A DNA stretch of 64,000 bases from Wolbachia endosymbiont (group B) of Germaria angustata (GTDB lineage: Bacteria > Pseudomonadota > Alphaproteobacteria > Rickettsiales > Anaplasmataceae): the NCBI RefSeq assembly GCF_964026725.1, contig NZ_OZ034691.1, positions 620,001 to 684,000 of the forward strand. The letters run 5' to 3'. A program made the translations under genes and the position numbers. Shown here one piece after another: positions 1-7,548 of this stretch. The stretch's first letter is position 1, and each line of letters starts with the position of its first letter. The notes below the pieces were generated by a model that saw only the letters and a list, made by a program, of their open reading frames with translations, did no database searches and was not told where the DNA came from.

Positions 1-1
1 A

Positions 2-406
2 CCGGTTTTGTTTGTAATGGGAGCCGCTGTAGTTTACTACTACATATTTCCCTTAGCCTGGAAATTTTTTATTGCTTTTGAACATAGCGGTAAATCTTTC
101 GGTATACCAATAGAGTTTATGCCATCAGTTAGTGAATATTTAGACCTTGTTCTTCAATTCGCGTTCGCTTTTGGTACTGCATTTCAAATTCCAGTCATAC
201 TAACCTTAATGGTGAGAGTAGGGCTAATCATTGCACAAAGTTTGTCAAATAAACGGAGAATTGCGATAGTGGTAATTTTCATTATTGCTGCAATCTTAAC
301 TCCACCTGATGTACTAAGCCAAGTAGGGCTTGCAATTCCAATGTTGATATTATATGAGCTGTCTATTCTGATATGTAGATATATTGAGAAGAAAGCAAAG
401 GATTGA
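2..406 (+). CDS. tatC: Sec-independent protein translocase TatC, C-terminal part
   Basis: TatC is the polytopic inner-membrane receptor of the Tat pathway, which exports folded proteins carrying twin-arginine signals. The frame is open to the left edge, so only the last 134 residues are present. About four hydrophobic helices can be seen, corresponding to the second half of a six-helix TatC. Typical conserved stretches are SEYLDLVLQFAFAFG, FQIPVIL and the ILTPPDVLSQ turn before the last helix, followed by LYELSI. The position that is Glu in E. coli TatC (FEVP) is Gln here (FQIP), which I believe also occurs in other alphaproteobacteria. The stop is at 404-406. Family assignment is firm; the start lies outside the window. 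Confidence 0.93.
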   Translation, partial: PVLFVMGAAVVYYYIFPLAWKFFIAFEHSGKSFGIPIEFMPSVSEYLDLVLQFAFAFGTAFQIPVILTLMVRVGLIIAQSLSNKRRIAIVVIFIIAAILTPPDVLSQVGLAIPMLILYELSILICRYIEKKAKD

Positions 407-496
407 ATCAAGAATATTATTTATAAACAAAGAATGAGCACCAGAGCACTTTTTCTTGTTTGAGTGTTTTTGGCACCACAGCATTTTATTAATTTA

Positions 497-554
497 TTGA
501 CTTGTTTGCTTAAATATATAATAATTAAAGTATATTATTATTTTGAATAGGAGA
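497..554 (+). promoter_or_regulatory. Putative promoter and ribosome binding site of the 562-1704 gene
   Basis: TTGACT at 497-502 is followed by TATAAT at 517-522. The spacer is only 14 nt, so another -10 may be used. AGGAGA at 549-554 is a good ribosome binding site for the ATG at 562. Nearly the same sequence, from the TTCTTGTTT box through to the start codon, precedes the related broken gene on the minus strand at 42270, so this upstream region is a conserved part of a paralogous cassette. Confidence 0.45.
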
Positions 555-561
555 ATTTTAT

Positions 562-1704
562 ATGCCAAAATATGAAGAGTTAAACGGAACACAACAAGAA
601 TTATATGGTAAGTTACAGGCTGCGATGGAAGAACATGAGAATATTATTGATCTTCTTACAGGATTTTCAAAAGAGGATTTGCTGAAAATTCTTACTACTG
701 TGAAATGTATAGAGTTTAAAGATGGTGAAGAACATACTCTAACACCGCTTGGCTTTGTTATAAATAAAAAACAACAGGAAAGCATTCAAGATATTCTAGA
801 TGTAGCTAAAAAAAATAGTATATTAGAAAAAATTCTTACTACTGCGAATATAAAGATCAAGTTTTTAGATGGTCAAGAAATTACTTTAACACCACTTGCC
901 TATGCTATAATTCTTAATAATCAGATAGGCATTAATACTATTCTAAATATAGCCAAAAAAGATAAAGAGTTATTAGAAAAAGTTCTTACTACTGAGAATA
1001 TAAAGATCAGGTCTTTATATGATCAAGAACATACTCTAAAACCGCTTAGCTTTGCTATAAATCTTACTAATCAGGAAGTTAGTCAGAGAGGCATTAAAAT
1101 TATTTTAGATGTAGCTCAAGATAATGATATGTTAGAAGCAGTTTTCGCTAGTATAAAAAAAGATCATCTTAACAAAACCAAGAATATTTTAGAAATACTA
1201 AAAAATCAAGAGCAAGATGAAGAGCAAAAAGCTAAAATTGATGGTTGGCTAACAGTACTTGAAAAGATCATGTCTGATTACGAAAGTAAAGAACAGTCTT
1301 TAGTAGATGAAAGCAGCATACCTAAAACTGAAGGAAATATAACTGATGAAAGTAGTACATCTGAAATAAGTATTATGTCCGATTGTGAAAGTAATGAACA
1401 GTCTTCAATGGCTGAAAGCATCGTTCCTAAAACTGAAGGAAATATAACTAAAGATATAGTAAAAACTACTAATAAACCAATAATCATTGGTAATGTTTGT
1501 GGTGTTATAGCTGCATTGGCAGTTGGGTTAGGATTGTATTTTGGTGCTGCATTACCGGTATTGCCTATAATTGGTATAGCTATGGCTGCTGCTGTACTCA
1601 CTGGACTTGTTGCTGGTGGTATTACATATAAAATGTCAAAGCCTAGTGAGAATTTAAATAATGTTGATTTATCAGAACAAATTTATTTTAGTCTAGGCGT
1701 GTAA
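562..1704 (+). CDS. Hypothetical protein with internal repeats and C-terminal membrane hairpin
   Basis: This is a 380-residue protein of unknown function. Residues about 45-200 hold three imperfect repeats of about 47 residues, each built around ILTT...I, then DGQE-TLTPLxxAI, then ILDxAKK. They resemble degenerate ankyrin repeats (TPL and N/D positions) but do not fit the ankyrin pattern fully. Residues about 255-295 hold a second, shorter duplication (IMSDxES-EQS and IPKTEGNIT). Residues about 310-360 form two closely spaced Gly/Ala-rich hydrophobic segments ending in VAGGITYKMS. The same N-terminus and hairpin recur in the broken gene at 41450-42270, and the hairpin recurs at 40191-40376. 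The start is chosen from the AGGAGA motif 7 nt upstream. A membrane-anchored, possibly host-facing protein is an inference from architecture only. Confidence 0.75.
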   Translation: MPKYEELNGTQQELYGKLQAAMEEHENIIDLLTGFSKEDLLKILTTVKCIEFKDGEEHTLTPLGFVINKKQQESIQDILDVAKKNSILEKILTTANIKIKFLDGQEITLTPLAYAIILNNQIGINTILNIAKKDKELLEKVLTTENIKIRSLYDQEHTLKPLSFAINLTNQEVSQRGIKIILDVAQDNDMLEAVFASIKKDHLNKTKNILEILKNQEQDEEQKAKIDGWLTVLEKIMSDYESKEQSLVDESSIPKTEGNITDESSTSEISIMSDCESNEQSSMAESIVPKTEGNITKDIVKTTNKPIIIGNVCGVIAALAVGLGLYFGAALPVLPIIGIAMAAAVLTGLVAGGITYKMSKPSENLNNVDLSEQIYFSLGV

Positions 1705-1709
1705 CAGTA

Positions 1710-1735
1710 AGGAAGAAGATAATTCTTCCTTTTCT
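1710..1735 (+). terminator. Rho-independent terminator
   Basis: GGAAGAA at 1711-1717, a 5-nt loop and TTCTTCC at 1723-1729 are followed by TTTT. The hairpin sits just after the stop of the 562-1704 gene. Near-identical hairpins follow the related hydrophobic-hairpin genes at 40433 and 41421. Confidence 0.7.
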
Positions 1736-1780
1736 CAAAGTTTTTTTTTGTTGATCATATATTCACAGAATTAAGTTTTA

Positions 1781-1832
1781 TAGGTTGCTGTGTAAAAGAT
1801 TAGGAAGTAGTTTTGTTAGTGTTGAAAATTAT
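1781..1832. repeat. Dispersed repeat, copy 1 (52 bp)
   Basis: This segment matches 40721-40771 with seven differences by eye. Both copies lie downstream of a membrane-hairpin gene and its terminator, so they look like shared 3' flanks of a duplicated cassette. Confidence 0.7.
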
Positions 1833-1890
1833 AGCTCTTTTCCTAATAGTGTGAACATGGTGGAATAGGTAAAGTAGCGAGGAGATGTGA

Positions 1891-2053
1891 ATGCCAGTAG
1901 CATATAGTTATGATTTAAGGAAAAAAGCATTGGATGTAGGGGAAAGTAGAGCATTTGTAGCCAAGAGGTTTAAAGTTAACATTCTATGAATGGCAAAAAG
2001 GTGCAAGAAAATAGGCGATTTTAAATCAAAATGTAGATCCAATAGAGCGTGAT
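1891..2053 (+). pseudogene. IS630-family transposase, N-terminal remnant
   Basis: Translation from the ATG at 1891 gives MPVAYSYDLRKKALDV, then ESRAFVAKRFKVN, then an in-frame TGA, then CKKIGDFKSK before a second stop. This is the helix-turn-helix start of the IS630-type transposases common in Wolbachia. Only about 50 codons remain, with several lesions and no DDE catalytic domain. It is a dead fragment and marks past transposition in this accessory zone. Confidence 0.6.
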
Positions 2054-2132
2054 TGATATCTTGCTAGTAATAGTGTAACAGCTTTTATTAAGATATTTTT
2101 TGCCATACGGCAGCAATAACAAAATTAGAAAA

Positions 2133-2457
2133 TTGATGGCTGAATATGTTGGCATTGATAAACAGTATATTATGCTTCAAGCAATATTTACTTTAGTAGC
2201 TTCTACAACTTTTTTTAGTATATTGGTGCTGTGTACCAACAGCAGTATTTGCACTTGCTACGTGTTTCTTTGTTAAAAATGCTGTACATGCTGCATTTTC
2301 TGCAAAAGAACTTTCTCCTGAGTTTGCCGAAATTATTACTGAAAAAGTAGTAAATAATGTTGAGCTCAATGCAGAAGACAACTCTCAATCGAGAAGCTAC
2401 TTGTATGAGACTGTGTTATATAGCGAAACTAGATTTCACTTTTACACACCTAGATAA
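2133..2457 (+). pseudogene. Decayed membrane protein fragment
   Basis: Two overlapping frames together read as one hydrophobic C-terminal region. The first starts LMAEYVGIDKQYIMLQ and runs into FTLVASTTFFSI. After a frameshift near 2230 the second continues TAVFALATCFFVKNAVHAAF, then ELSPEFAEIITEKVVNN, to a stop at 2457. The layout (hydrophobic pair plus short charged tail) resembles the C-terminal hairpins of other accessory proteins here. No function can be assigned. Nothing else was recognised between this remnant and 2604. Confidence 0.4.
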
Positions 2458-2604
2458 GGGGTAACAGCAGATACTAGAATGACGAAATCGTTATTCTGCT
2501 ACGCATTATCGCCGTATAACTATAGCTATATATGAACTAAAAAAGTAATATTCACTAGATCTTAATATTTTAGATCTATATTTCAATAAAATATTACAAT
2601 TAGT

Positions 2605-3789
2605 ATGAATGATCCATTTAAAAGTGAGGATTATAAAAAAAATCTCGATTCTCTGATCAAAGCTATAAAGCTAGGGAATTCAGAGAAACAATATGGTAAA
2701 ACAGTAACAGATTTATCTCATGCTTTAGAGGGTTTTACAGATAAGGCAGAAGATGTAGCTAAACTTGTTATACGTGATGACTTGAATAATTGTGTAAAGA
2801 AGGCAAATAAAAAGCCATTAATTCTTAGGATATTCAATAGAATATTAGGAAGAGATGTTTCGATTAGGAATATAAGTAATTTTATAAAAGATAAATTGCC
2901 TCCTTCAACTGCTAGAACAGTAATCGAATATACAGATGTTATTCAAAAAATTTCAGATTTAGAGCGAATAGAAAGAAGTCAAGATAAATATAGGTCATAT
3001 GGAGTAAATTTAGAAAATAGACAGCAAAAGAAAAATCTCTTATATGAGCGAGAAGATTCAGGTTATGGAGGTTCGTTAAACGAAGATCCTGAGTATGAAG
3101 AAATATCAAATTATCAAGAGGAAAAAAGCAAATCTTTAACGAAAGATTTGCGTAATCTACAATCAATTAAAGAGGAGCCGATTTATGCAACAATTCCTAA
3201 AGAACATATAGAAGCAAAAAGAGAAAATAGGAAGAAACAACAACTTCAATCTCTTGCACCACCAAAACCACCAAGAGTACCACCAGTTCCAGAGAAAATG
3301 TTTACTATCAATCAAAAATTAGACAAGAACCGAAAAAAGATAAACCTGCAGTACCACCAAAGCCTAAAGATTTAGGCGAAAAAGTAAGCACAGAGCAAAA
3401 AATAGTAGTGGAAAAATCAGCTGAGAGTAACCCTACACTACCACTAAAATCTGAAAATCAAGATGGTAAAGAATCAGCAAAAAAAAGCTGATGGACCAAA
3501 AGTACTAGTAGTTGCTATGAAAAAAGAAGTGACTCGCGAGAGTAGTAAAGTAAAGGCATTAAAAGAAAGATTTGAGCGAAATCAAGTAAAGAACGTGTTG
3601 CCTGCTGAAAACAAAACTGCTTCAGTAACACAAACGGATATCAGTGTGAAGAGAAAACAATCTCGTTCATTTCCAGTAGGGAATAAAAAATCTTCGATCA
3701 ACCATCTTGCCAGCAAAAATTTACCTTCCACGAATGTAAGTGTAAAAGAAATGGTTAAAAAATTTGAAGGGAGAAAAGGTGAAAGATAG
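2605..3789 (+). pseudogene. Broken gene: EPIYA-motif, proline-rich unknown protein (two frameshifts)
   Basis: The reading frame runs from the ATG at 2605 to a stop at 3375, continues in another frame from about 3310 to 3489, then in a third from 3463 to 3789. Joined, it would encode about 390 residues. The N-terminal third is helical and charged. The middle holds DSGYGGS, DPEYEEIS and, at residues 191-195 (3175-3189), an exact EPIYA motif in the context KEEPIYATIPKE. Proline-rich stretches APPKPPRVPPVPEK and PAVPPKPKD follow, then a basic C-terminal tail. EPIYA motifs are known tyrosine-phosphorylation sites of bacterial type IV effectors such as CagA and AnkA, and proline-rich PxxP motifs bind SH3 domains. 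One frameshift lies at an A8 run (3479-3486). The gene may be dead, rescued by slippage, or affected by a sequencing error. Function is inferred only from short motifs. Confidence 0.6.
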
Positions 3790-3931
3790 TAATATTTGGG
3801 TATTTCCCTACTCATGAAAATTAGCTCTTATAATAACATTTTTACAGCCATAAGAGGAAGTTTTTATAAGATTGGGGCTAAAGAAAACTTGCATGTAAAT
3901 GTATCAAGGTATAAAATTATAAATATTAAGA

Positions 3932-4546
3932 ATGAATAGGTTAGTTATGAATCTTGTAACAAAATCCGCTATCGATTTTACTGCTTCGGCTGTTCTTGCT
4001 AGTGGAAAAATAGTTGATGATTTCTGTTTAAGTAAACATATAAAGGATAAGTATGCTGTCCTTTTTTTCTATCCACTTGATTTTACTTTTGTCTGTCCAA
4101 CTGAGTTGATATCATTTAGCAACAAAATAGAAGATTTTTCAAAACGTAATGTTGAAGTGATAGGAATAAGTATAGATTCAAAATTTTCACACTATAAATG
4201 GCGAAACACTCCAGTTAATGATGGTGGTATTGGAGAGGTTAGCTACAATTTAGTGTCTGATATCAAAAAGTCTATATCAAGAGACTATGGGGTCTTATAT
4301 GATGACTCAATTGCACTAAGAGCAACTTTTGTTATTGATGATAAATTTGTTGTACGTCATCAATCGATAAATGATTTTCCTTTGGGACGTAATATCGATG
4401 AGTTTATTAGAATTATTGATGCAATAAAACATAATGAAGAGCATGGTGAAGTATGTCCAGCAGGGTGGAAAAAAGGTAAGCCAGCAATGCAGGCAAGCGA
4501 TGAAGGAGTGGCTGATTATCTAAACTCACACAGTGCAGAATTATAA
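3932..4546 (+). CDS. 2-Cys peroxiredoxin (AhpC/TSA family)
   Basis: The product reduces hydrogen peroxide and organic peroxides in the cytoplasm. The peroxidatic cysteine is C55 in FTFVCPTE and the resolving cysteine is C175 in EVCPAGW, the classic typical 2-Cys pair. The length of 204 residues is normal. An alternative ATG at 3947 would remove five residues and is equally plausible. The gene overlaps the start of trxB by 14 nt, so peroxidase and a thioredoxin-reductase electron donor are likely co-expressed as a small antioxidant operon. The function is well supported. Confidence 0.93.
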   Translation: MNRLVMNLVTKSAIDFTASAVLASGKIVDDFCLSKHIKDKYAVLFFYPLDFTFVCPTELISFSNKIEDFSKRNVEVIGISIDSKFSHYKWRNTPVNDGGIGEVSYNLVSDIKKSISRDYGVLYDDSIALRATFVIDDKFVVRHQSINDFPLGRNIDEFIRIIDAIKHNEEHGEVCPAGWKKGKPAMQASDEGVADYLNSHSAEL

Positions 4547-5480
4547 ATTGAGTACAAAAGTTCTTATTATTGGATCTGGAGTAGCGGGTTATGCTGCTGC
4601 TATATATGCAGCACGTGCAAATTTAGAGCCAATTGTAGTAACAGGAATGCAACCTGGTGGTCAGCTTACAATTACTACGGATGTTGAAAACTATCCAGGT
4701 TTTATTTCTATACAAGGTCCAGAACTCATGGAACAGAAGAGGTTGCATGCAGAGAAGGTGGGGGCAAGGATAATAGATGACGAAATAAAAAGCGTTGAAC
4801 AACTTGAGGATTCTAATGAATATAGATTTAGATCTTGTGGTAATGCTAGTGACTACTATTCGAATGCAATTATAATCGCAGCTGGTGCGCAAGCGAGGTG
4901 GCTTGGCCTGAAGAGTGAAAAGAAATTTCAAGGTTACGGAGTTTCGGCATGCGCAACTTGTGATGGTGCATTTTTTCGGAATAAAGTTGTAGCTGTGGTT
5001 GGTGGTGGAAATACTGCTGTTGAAGAAGCAATATTTTTAACTCGATTTGCTAAGGAAGTTATACTGATACACAGGCATGATAAGTTAAGAGCAGAGAAAG
5101 TAATGCAAGACAGGCTCTTTAAAAATGATAAGATAAAGGTAATATGGAATCATACCGTAGAGCAGATTCTTGGAGAAGAAAATCCTAAAAAAGTTACTGG
5201 TATTAGAGTTAAATCGACGAAAACCAATACAGTTCAGGAATTAAAAGTGGATGGAGTGTTCATTGCAATTGGGCATGCACCAAATACAGGTATTTTTAAG
5301 GGCTTTGTTGAAATGGATCAGCAAGGTTATATAATTACGAAACCTGGAACAACTCTAACCAGTAGGGCAGGGGTGTTTGCTGCTGGTGATGTTCAAGATA
5401 AGGTATATCGCCAGGCAGTAGTTGCAGCAGGTACAGGGTGCATGGCTGCACTTGATGCAGAAAAATTTTTGGAATCATAA
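4533..5480 (+). CDS. trxB: Thioredoxin reductase
   Basis: TrxB is an FAD enzyme that passes electrons from NADPH to thioredoxin. The FAD-binding GSGVAGYAAAIYAARA lies near the N-terminus. The redox-active CATC is at residues 140-143. The NADPH-binding GGGNTAVEEA and the C-terminal FAD motif GVFAAGDVQD are also clear. At 315 residues the length is typical of the low-molecular-weight bacterial type. Translation probably begins at GTG 4533 inside the peroxiredoxin gene; TTG 4548 is an alternative. The coupling to the peroxidase suggests a joint role in oxidative-stress defence. Confidence 0.95.
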   Translation: MQNYKLSTKVLIIGSGVAGYAAAIYAARANLEPIVVTGMQPGGQLTITTDVENYPGFISIQGPELMEQKRLHAEKVGARIIDDEIKSVEQLEDSNEYRFRSCGNASDYYSNAIIIAAGAQARWLGLKSEKKFQGYGVSACATCDGAFFRNKVVAVVGGGNTAVEEAIFLTRFAKEVILIHRHDKLRAEKVMQDRLFKNDKIKVIWNHTVEQILGEENPKKVTGIRVKSTKTNTVQELKVDGVFIAIGHAPNTGIFKGFVEMDQQGYIITKPGTTLTSRAGVFAAGDVQDKVYRQAVVAAGTGCMAALDAEKFLES

Positions 5481-5508
5481 TTAATTCTAAAATTTTTAAC
5501 TAAATTAC

Positions 5509-5565
5509 TTACAATCTTCTTTGTTTTTTTTATGATTATGTTAATAAATTATAGATTGAGGAGAA
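5509..5565 (+). promoter_or_regulatory. Putative promoter and RBS of the ankyrin gene
   Basis: TTACAA at 5509-5514 and TATGAT at 5531-5536 are separated by 16 nt, a plausible sigma-70 promoter in the 91-nt gap after trxB. GAGGAG just before the ATG at 5572 is a strong ribosome binding site. Confidence 0.45.
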
Positions 5566-5571
5566 TTTAGT

Positions 5572-7410
5572 ATGCTTTCGAGAAGTAATGTAGGTTTTAG
5601 AAAAAGTGCTGTTAATAATACAGCATTACGAGCTCAAAATCAAACAACTTCAGGACAATCAACAACAAAATTATTTAAAGCTATTGATGAAGAAAATCTA
5701 GGAGATTTTGAGCGAGCTCTGGCAGAAGGTGCGAATGTTAATGAGTTTGATAAAGAAGGCTTGACACCTTTGATGTCTATTGCTAATTCCTATGTTGCCA
5801 GCAGTGATGGACAGGCTGCGTTAGAGAAAATGGCTAAATTGCTTATACAAAAAAGAATTATCAATATTAACGCTCAAAGTGAGCAACCTGTTTATAAAGA
5901 AGAGCACAAGAGAGATCAATTTGGGCGTCCGGTATATTTATTTCGTGGTGAGGAAGTGGCAGAAGTGAGACCGTTACAATATATATATTGTAGCAATGGT
6001 CAAAATGTAGATAACATCGATGATCAAGGTACACCTATACTTTTCAATTACATATATGATGGTGTAAGGAAGAGTGTAAGAACATCCTTCATACAAAAAG
6101 ATACTGCCTTACATATTGCTTGCTGGACTGGAGCTGTAGATATAGTGAAAAGATTGCTCACACACCCAGATGTAAAAGCTGATATTAAAAATTATCACAA
6201 TAAAGTCCCTAAAGATCTTATTACAAGAGGATTTGAGGACATAATAGAATTAGAATTTCAAAAAGCACAAACAGGAAAAGAATTATTAAATGCTCTTTCT
6301 AACAGAAATATTGACCAAGCAAAAAGACTATTAAATCAAGATTTCAACCCTAATTGTTGGAAAAGAAATTCAAATGGAGAAATGGAAACGCCGCTTAGCT
6401 TAATATGTTTACAAGGAATAACAGAAAGTAACGAAGAAGTATTGAGAAAACTTTTAAAACATAAGGAGCTAGATTTTAGTCAAATAAAGCCAATACCAGC
6501 TATAGAGCAAAATTCAAGATTGAAGCAAATCATTGAACAAGCTATGAAAGAGCGATTAACTGATGCTATTAATAGAAAAGATTTGAATGATGTAAAAAAA
6601 TTAGTAGAAGGTAACTGCTTCATAAATCGTGCAATTATCACTGATGTGTTGAGAAATGTTAATGAACCTATACATTATCTAAATGAAAAGTTCCCTGCAA
6701 GTATGGAACAGCCTTCAGCAAATACACATAATGTTCAACCAGAAATAAACGATGAGTTTATTTCTCAAGAATTGCAGCGACTTGAAAATCTGAAAGGTGA
6801 ACTTAAAAGAACAAAGGCTCGACTTACAGAAAAAGAGAAAGAGCTGAATAGGGTCGTAAGTGAAAAAACAAGAGACACTAACAAAATTTCACAGTTAGAA
6901 AGGGATTTAAGACAGGAAAGATCAGCTCAGCAAACAAGGATTAGCACTCTCACTAATCAAGTAACTCAACTTACTAGAGAAAAAAGTCAACTTGAAAACC
7001 TTAGAGATGAGCTTGAAAGAACAAAAACTCAACTTAGAAAAAAAGAGCAAGAGTTGGATAGGGTTGTAAGTGAAAGAGACACTAACAAAATTTCACAGTT
7101 AAAAAGGGATTTTAGTCAACAGAGATCAGAACTTCAAACTCAAAATCAAGACTTAAATAACAAAAACAGAAAACTTTCAGAAGCAAGCATTTATAATAGA
7201 AGGCAAAGTAACTATTCCTCTGCCTCTTTTGTGTTATCTGGAGCGTTTGCTGTTGGTTCATGTTTAACAGTATCGAATTTAGAAATATGTATTTCACTTG
7301 CTGTAGCTGCATTTGTCTTCCTTACAATTGGATGCTACTGTTCATATAAAGCAAGTACAGTACTGAGTGATGTGACAAGCACTGAATTTGGTAATGTTAT
7401 CAGTTTATGA
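5572..7410 (+). CDS. Ankyrin repeat, coiled-coil, membrane-hairpin protein
   Basis: This is a 612-residue protein. Ankyrin-type repeats are visible at residues about 35-75 (ALAEGANVNEFDKEGLTPLM), about 175-210 (DTALHIACWTGAVDIVKRLL) and about 240-300. Residues about 395-540 form a heptad-rich coiled coil made of two similar blocks (ENLKGELKRTKARL and ENLRDELERTKTQL). Residues about 548-595 form a hydrophobic pair beginning SFVLSGAFAVG and ending GCYCSY. The last domain is almost the same as the end of the lipase at 28158-29960, also at DNA level. Ankyrin proteins of Wolbachia are widely regarded as candidate host-interaction proteins. Secretion or host targets cannot be read from the sequence. 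A promoter and strong RBS support expression. Confidence 0.85.
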   Translation: MLSRSNVGFRKSAVNNTALRAQNQTTSGQSTTKLFKAIDEENLGDFERALAEGANVNEFDKEGLTPLMSIANSYVASSDGQAALEKMAKLLIQKRIININAQSEQPVYKEEHKRDQFGRPVYLFRGEEVAEVRPLQYIYCSNGQNVDNIDDQGTPILFNYIYDGVRKSVRTSFIQKDTALHIACWTGAVDIVKRLLTHPDVKADIKNYHNKVPKDLITRGFEDIIELEFQKAQTGKELLNALSNRNIDQAKRLLNQDFNPNCWKRNSNGEMETPLSLICLQGITESNEEVLRKLLKHKELDFSQIKPIPAIEQNSRLKQIIEQAMKERLTDAINRKDLNDVKKLVEGNCFINRAIITDVLRNVNEPIHYLNEKFPASMEQPSANTHNVQPEINDEFISQELQRLENLKGELKRTKARLTEKEKELNRVVSEKTRDTNKISQLERDLRQERSAQQTRISTLTNQVTQLTREKSQLENLRDELERTKTQLRKKEQELDRVVSERDTNKISQLKRDFSQQRSELQTQNQDLNNKNRKLSEASIYNRRQSNYSSASFVLSGAFAVGSCLTVSNLEICISLAVAAFVFLTIGCYCSYKASTVLSDVTSTEFGNVISL

Positions 7411-7548
7411 TGGAGTTAAGGTTTTTACTTCTTCTCTAAACTCTACTGAAAATTTTTATAAATATTGAAAACATCTTAGGTGAATGTAAACCTAAGTGGT
7501 TTCAAGACTTAAATAGTTGTTGTAAACTTGCTTTTATTATCTTTTAGT

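Noticed and set aside
1891..2053. Active insertion sequence
   Set aside because: Only the first 50 or so codons of an IS630-type transposase with stops; no catalytic domain or clear ends.
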